From Triops longicaudatus (lineage: Eukaryota > Arthropoda > Branchiopoda > Notostraca > Triopsidae): DNA of 64,000 bases. The notes beneath the pieces were generated by a model. That model did no database searches, was not told where the DNA came from, and saw only the letters and a list, made by a program, of their open reading frames with translations. A program made the position numbers and the translations under genes. Location: the NCBI GenBank assembly GCA_022885665.1, contig JAGQDJ010000023.1, positions 682,001 through 746,000 of the forward strand. The letters are read 5' to 3'. Below are positions 60,201-64,000 of the stretch, piece after piece. How positions within the stretch are numbered: the stretch's first letter is position 1; the number at the start of each line of letters is the position of its first letter.

Positions 60201-63028
60201 TTCCACGAAACCAAAAATATTATTCGTCTATATTGTCCGTGGCCAAATAAAGAGTTTGCATTCACTTTTTTATTTATCTGAAAGCAAAGACAGAAAGCAA
60301 AGGAGAAAACCCTTACTTTTTCTTTCTAACAATATAATAAGGCTTGAGCTGACTGCACAATTCAAACATCGTGTCCTGTACACGTCCAAGCAATAAAATT
60401 GCAAAAAATATATTCCATTGATTAATACAGAAAAGTATCACATTCCAGAGTGTTGAGGCAGTAGGAACACTCGAAGCTTGTTTGTGAGGTTAACATGAAT
60501 TATCCAAGAAGTTTTTGTTGTGTAGTGACTGAAGCAATTAACAGACAGACCTAAACACGGTACACCTGCAGCTACACTTCGGAAAACAAGGCTCGTGCGA
60601 TTGGAAAGGCTAAATATTGATGTCTATTAAAATTCCAGGTTAATTGTCTGTTTTCCCCATCGCTTTTTTTTAATTGCCTTCGCGGAACTGCTGCCACGAA
60701 ACCATAACGTGCAATGATTTTTTTCCTTGGGTACGTATCTCATGCAAATGAGTTACAACCCAGTGGATATTTTTTGCTTAATGACAGAGGTGCCAACCGT
60801 CTTCGCTTGTATACAACTTCAGAGTGCGGCAAACATGAAACGTATGATGGCTGCGCGGAGATAAATGCTTCACCTTCATCTTCATCTAGCTTTTCAAAGG
60901 ATCCCAAAATATGCCCAAAGGAGAATCGACTGAAAAGATTTTTCCAAACGTCCTTTTCACTTACGAATAGTCTACGTACCCTGCAAGGTACATCCAATAT
61001 GCTAAAAGTTATTTCCAGAGAGATTCACTAGGACATGATTTTTTTAAGCAACGAATTTAATTTGATCAGTCTTAAAATGTACCTAGAAGCTTAATGCAAA
61101 CAAGAGACATGTAGTTTAGAAAAGAAACCGAAAAAATTGCTGCACGCAAGCTAGACTTGCTCGCAAGTTTGACACACTATGCTACATAACTTAGCGTACC
61201 ACCCAGATCGCAAAAAAAATCTGAAAGCAACCGCACTTTTAATATTAAACGTAATTAACTTACAGACCCTGAATATAAATAGCTAATACGCTTATATGTC
61301 ATTTGCTAGGCGACCTATTATTACTATTATAATTTTACGTGCCTCTTCCTTATTGCGTTCCATGATTTCAAACGTACCCGCCCCGGTCATCCCAAGCAAC
61401 CTGAAGGCCAGGTAGAAAGCATTTTTCAAACTCGCGGACAGCCAACTGTCACTTTAATTACGTAGTTGTTCTTGGATACCTTTTGCCCGAGAATTGTTCA
61501 TCTGTGAATTTCTGGATCACAAAGGACCAACGTCTTTCAATTAACAAGAACGTTTCAGCTACTCATTACGCGACATGTAGACAGTAAATGCCTTCTCACT
61601 GAAATGAGCTGATGTACAAAAACAAAATAAGAAGCAAAACAAGTCTGTTTAAAGAAATACCAGCGTACTTTTACAGCCTCACATTCTACAACTGTTGCAC
61701 TAAAATATTACTTTCTTCGCCATGGGAGGTACGTAACTAATACTTTTCTTCGCTTCACACCACAAGAAGACCCGTTCTGACTTGATACACCAGCATAACC
61801 CTGAGCGGCAATGAATCTAAAAGAAACTCGACCTTTCGCTTCCACCAAATCAGCAACCAGGTCGCAAAGTGGTTAAGCTGCTATACCGCGCCAGGCGAAA
61901 GAAGACACATACCTATATCAAGCTCACCTTCTGACCCTCATTATGATGAGCATTTTAAAGAGTTGAAGTGAAGCTTTTCAGTAAATTCACAGCTGCAAAT
62001 TGCCTGCCACGACCTTATGTAGCAGGCGCAGCCTGAACAAGTAAAAGTAAAAAGAAGGCTGATTTGCATGTATGCAGCGCTTACACTACAAGCTCTCATG
62101 CCTTTGCTTCCCAACACGCCACGACACTTGCTATTCTTATGATTCTACCACATGCCATGGCACGCTATTATACGAAAGAAGCCCTCTTAGATCGCACATC
62201 CAGCTCATAGCCCGTTAAGGCCTACAGAACTGCCGAGCACGTAAGCTACAAAGATCAAGATAAATATCAAAGAGTATCGCTAAAAAGATGACGGTGACTA
62301 AGAGTCTTCGGTAACATTAACCAAAACGCTTATTACTCTAAGGTGCAGGTTCTTAGACAACCCCCCTGATTTAGTGGTGTTCAAAAAGCGCTTAGCATGC
62401 TATTACACCGACACGCTAAAACAAAAGGAAACTGACACTTTTCGCGTCATCCTTCAACCCTAACCTAAAATTCCGACTAGTATTTTAAGAAGAGCAACGC
62501 CTCAGAAGTTGCGTATTCACGTGTCAAATTGCCATTTTCATGTCAGTACCTGTAAAACTAACAGGACTTTCGTAAAAAAAAATATAAAACATCAAAGGCA
62601 TTTAACGTTTTTTTTTTTACAATATTTCACGTACCAGTTACATTTAACAGTGTTTAACAGTGTTCGTATACCAACCACGTATTAGTACTTTTATTTGTTT
62701 GCAGGACAACACAATTGAAAAGTTTATCTAATTAATCCAGGGTCGAGTAATAACTTAAGTCAGGATAAATAATTATTAGACCTGGAAAGACAGCTAGAAA
62801 AGTTGCAATCCTTCGTAAGATTTCCGTCTAATTTCCTCGTTCTGCATTACAACAGGAGATCTACTTACGTAATATTCCAAGTTGAAAAGGAGGCGATGTG
62901 CCTTCTCCTTCACTGTTGGCGGCGTGGCAGGTGTATCTTCCCGCAGCCGCTCGACTGACGCGCTGGAGAACCAAACTGCTGTCGCTGATAATTACACCAC
63001 TACTTACATTGTGCTGCAGCAAGACTCC
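57073..63028 (-). CDS. Sidestep-family immunoglobulin receptor, 3' half (five exons, 5' end outside window)
   Basis: This is a cell-surface Ig protein of the Sidestep (Side) family, arthropod receptors that pair with Beaten-path proteins in axon guidance and synaptic targeting. The exons are 62869-63028, 59229-59525, 58303-59142, 57357-57532 and 57073-57294, which give about 564 residues in consistent phase. Order: end of one Ig domain (AGRYTCHAANSEGEG), a full Ig domain (KPVCRQGQVAVYGGAKG, FRWSFNGTG, LDFGSLLCWGTN), an FN3 domain with a large insert, a membrane helix (ILLGIVGTGVLLVAG), and a tail ending in YAEL and IYAQI tyrosine motifs. The PVCxxGQ...YG, FRWxFN and LCWGxNxxG patterns are typical of the family. 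Nephrin-like names are often given to the same proteins in databases. I cannot say which Side paralogue it is. Confidence 0.88.
57357..57532 (-). CDS. Sidestep-like cytoplasmic exon
   Basis: The frame gives DSILPVHVTDNPLHFLHGN, then IVGIRPGIGDPSSS and LERINNRRNNLS. The phase fits both neighbours, but the acceptor (TGTGGGTAG) has a poor pyrimidine tract, so the 5' edge is less sure than the frame. Confidence 0.72.
57533..58302 (-). other. Sidestep-like intron (770 bp)
   Basis: No conserved element is noticed. The other small introns are 59143-59228 and 57295-57356. Confidence 0.7.
58303..59142 (-). CDS. Sidestep-like exon (FN3 with insert, membrane helix)
   Basis: The exon starts GIPDPPSNCTISNHTL, then EVECTEGFDGGLPQHFALEVFD, the start of FN3. 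After SSSPLFTLFFSG a hydrophilic stretch of about 95 residues is inserted before LRLRAVNARGSSEPV, where Side FN3 domains normally have a short turn. The membrane helix follows, then an Ala/Arg-rich juxtamembrane helix (AEAAAARAACEAEMKRR). The donor is AGAG|GTATAT. Confidence 0.9.
59229..59525 (-). CDS. Sidestep-like exon (complete Ig domain)
   Basis: The exon encodes KPVCRQGQVAVYGGAKGH, cysteines at EILCQV and SLLCWG, FRWSFNGTG, and CVFHVDPAG at the end. The acceptor is ACAACAG and the donor is GCAG|GTAATA. It is the last Ig domain before FN3. Confidence 0.92.
59526..62868 (-). other. Sidestep-like intron (3.3 kb)
   Basis: This AT-rich intron lies between two Ig-coding exons. The open frames inside it show no family signature, and no nested gene is supported. 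Confidence 0.8.
62869..63028 (-). CDS. Sidestep-like exon (C-terminal half of an Ig domain)
   Basis: The exon reads GVLLQHNVSSGVIISDSS, then SLVLQRVSRAAAGRYTCHAANSEGEG and a short linker to GIL. LVLQxVxRxxAGxYTCxAxNxEGxG is the usual Side pattern. The donor is TTAC|GTAAGT and joins to give HKPVC. The acceptor at 63029 (GATTGTAG) is probable but not proven, because the upstream exon is outside the window. Confidence 0.82.
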
Positions 63029-64000
63029 CTACAATCAGGAATACAAACCGTGAAGTCAGTACGGTTAAAAGACAGGTTTGCATCAACAAAGTGTCTGATT
63101 TTTTGTTTCGTATTTTTCCTTCTCTCTTTCTTTCTTTTTTCTTTTTATATGACTGGCTCCTCCTCGCTTCACTTAGGCAAGCGAAGATGATAAGGTAAAA
63201 AATATTCTACAAAGTTCTATATGTCGAAATTTGTCTTACGGGTGCCTTTCGGTTACTTCGTTATTACCGCACCCAGATAAGCAATCAAGAAAAAGAGGTG
63301 CTGTTTTGAACTTTAACAAACTCCCTTGGTTGCTGTTCGCGCGTGATTCTTGTCTTTAACAACTAAAAAATATATCCTCACAGGGCAGGTATTTGGGTTT
63401 TCTTAATATTGTAGGTTGCCAGGAACACTATTCTGGTCACCTACTAGTCTCAAATTACTAGGTATACGATTTTCCCCAGCTAGACCGAAAATCGTATTCT
63501 CTTTTTTTCCTATAAGCATGCGAGTTTTACAAATTTACAAACTAACCTATCAGTGGACTTAAAAGCTTTAGCGGTTTGTTCAAAACTAACCCACTGGTCA
63601 CCCAGTTTACAAAAAAAAAAAAAAAAAAAAAAAAAAGTACGTCACAAGGGGTGTTCAGCAACCATGTAGAAGAGACCTAACGCGCTGCCAAGCTTCTTAT
63701 CTAGTTGATTGCCCTGTTGTAAAACCTGACCTAATCTATTCAAATCAATCGTTTCTTTCATAGGTTCTGTTTTTCCCATCTGTGTAGACAGCTTACGCAA
63801 CTTGAACTATAAACCCGTCCTCAAATAACTGAACTGCTCGTGAGGAGTAAACTAGCTGATTAATCTGTTCTGTGAAGCAATCTGTAATCTGTGATTTGTG
63901 AGTATTTTGTTAAAATGCCTTTAGTGAGCATTTTGTTTGCGTGCAGAATGAAAGAATCTTCCTGTGTGGTCGTAGATAAATACCTCAAGAGTACAACTTA
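63029..64000 (-). other. Upstream intron sequence of the Sidestep-like gene
   Basis: No further Ig exon is recognised to the window end, so earlier exons lie beyond 64000. It contains a 26-base A-run at 63611-63636. Confidence 0.6.
63611..63636 (+). repeat. Poly(A) tract, 26 bases
   Basis: This is an uninterrupted A-run on the plus strand. It could be a simple homopolymer or the tail of an old retroposed insert. I see no flanking target duplication that would settle it. Confidence 0.9.

Noticed and set aside
62882..63190. 102-codon plus-strand frame
   Set aside because: It is antisense to the Ig exon at 62869-63028 and runs into a low-complexity FLF-rich tail.

Overview
The window is eukaryotic nuclear DNA from an arthropod. 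The genes are split by GT-AG introns (55 bp to 3.3 kb), a mariner-type transposase fragment is present, and the recognisable proteins are the Notch ligand Delta, an extracellular serpin, the actin regulator twinfilin and a Sidestep-family immunoglobulin receptor. The Delta tail keeps a Neuralized-type NEQN motif and the receptor belongs to a family best known from insect motor-axon guidance, so arthropod is a firm call. I cannot fix the order or species from the sequence.

Layout. Positions 1-2987 are the probable 3' region of Delta, with a minus-strand AATAAA at the extreme left edge. Delta itself is on the minus strand in six coding exons between 10950 and 2988 and appears complete, from signal peptide to intracellular tail (775 codons plus stop). 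From about 10951 to 43392 lies some 32 kb with no gene I can defend. It contains a GC-rich patch just upstream of Delta, a 53-bp near-perfect palindrome, a 155-bp MITE-like inverted-repeat element, a G-run with an unresolved base, and one orphan open frame. A seven-exon secreted serpin follows on the minus strand (47068-43731), with an unusual 294-residue C-terminal extension. About 6 kb of gene-poor DNA comes next. Its right part holds a TATA box plus a splice donor on the minus strand (a possible remote serpin 5' exon), and then the mariner-type helix-turn-helix fragment (minus, 54255-53809). An intronless twinfilin gene lies on the plus strand at 54861-55901. The 3' half of a Sidestep-family receptor lies on the minus strand (63028-57073) and its 5' exons run off the right edge. 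Twinfilin and the receptor are convergent, and candidate poly(A) signals of the two genes lie within about 40 bp of each other.

The genes do not form a pathway. Delta signals to Notch on neighbouring cells, the serpin is an extracellular protease inhibitor, twinfilin acts on actin inside the cell, and the Sidestep-like protein is a cell-surface recognition receptor. The large empty space beside Delta suits a developmental gene with distributed regulatory DNA, but this is inference. The points most worth a second look are the serpin with a long tail and lengthened reactive loop, the ITIM/ITSM-like tyrosine motifs and inserted FN3 loop of the Sidestep-like receptor, the mariner DNA-binding-domain-only frame, and the two inverted-repeat elements in the 32-kb desert.
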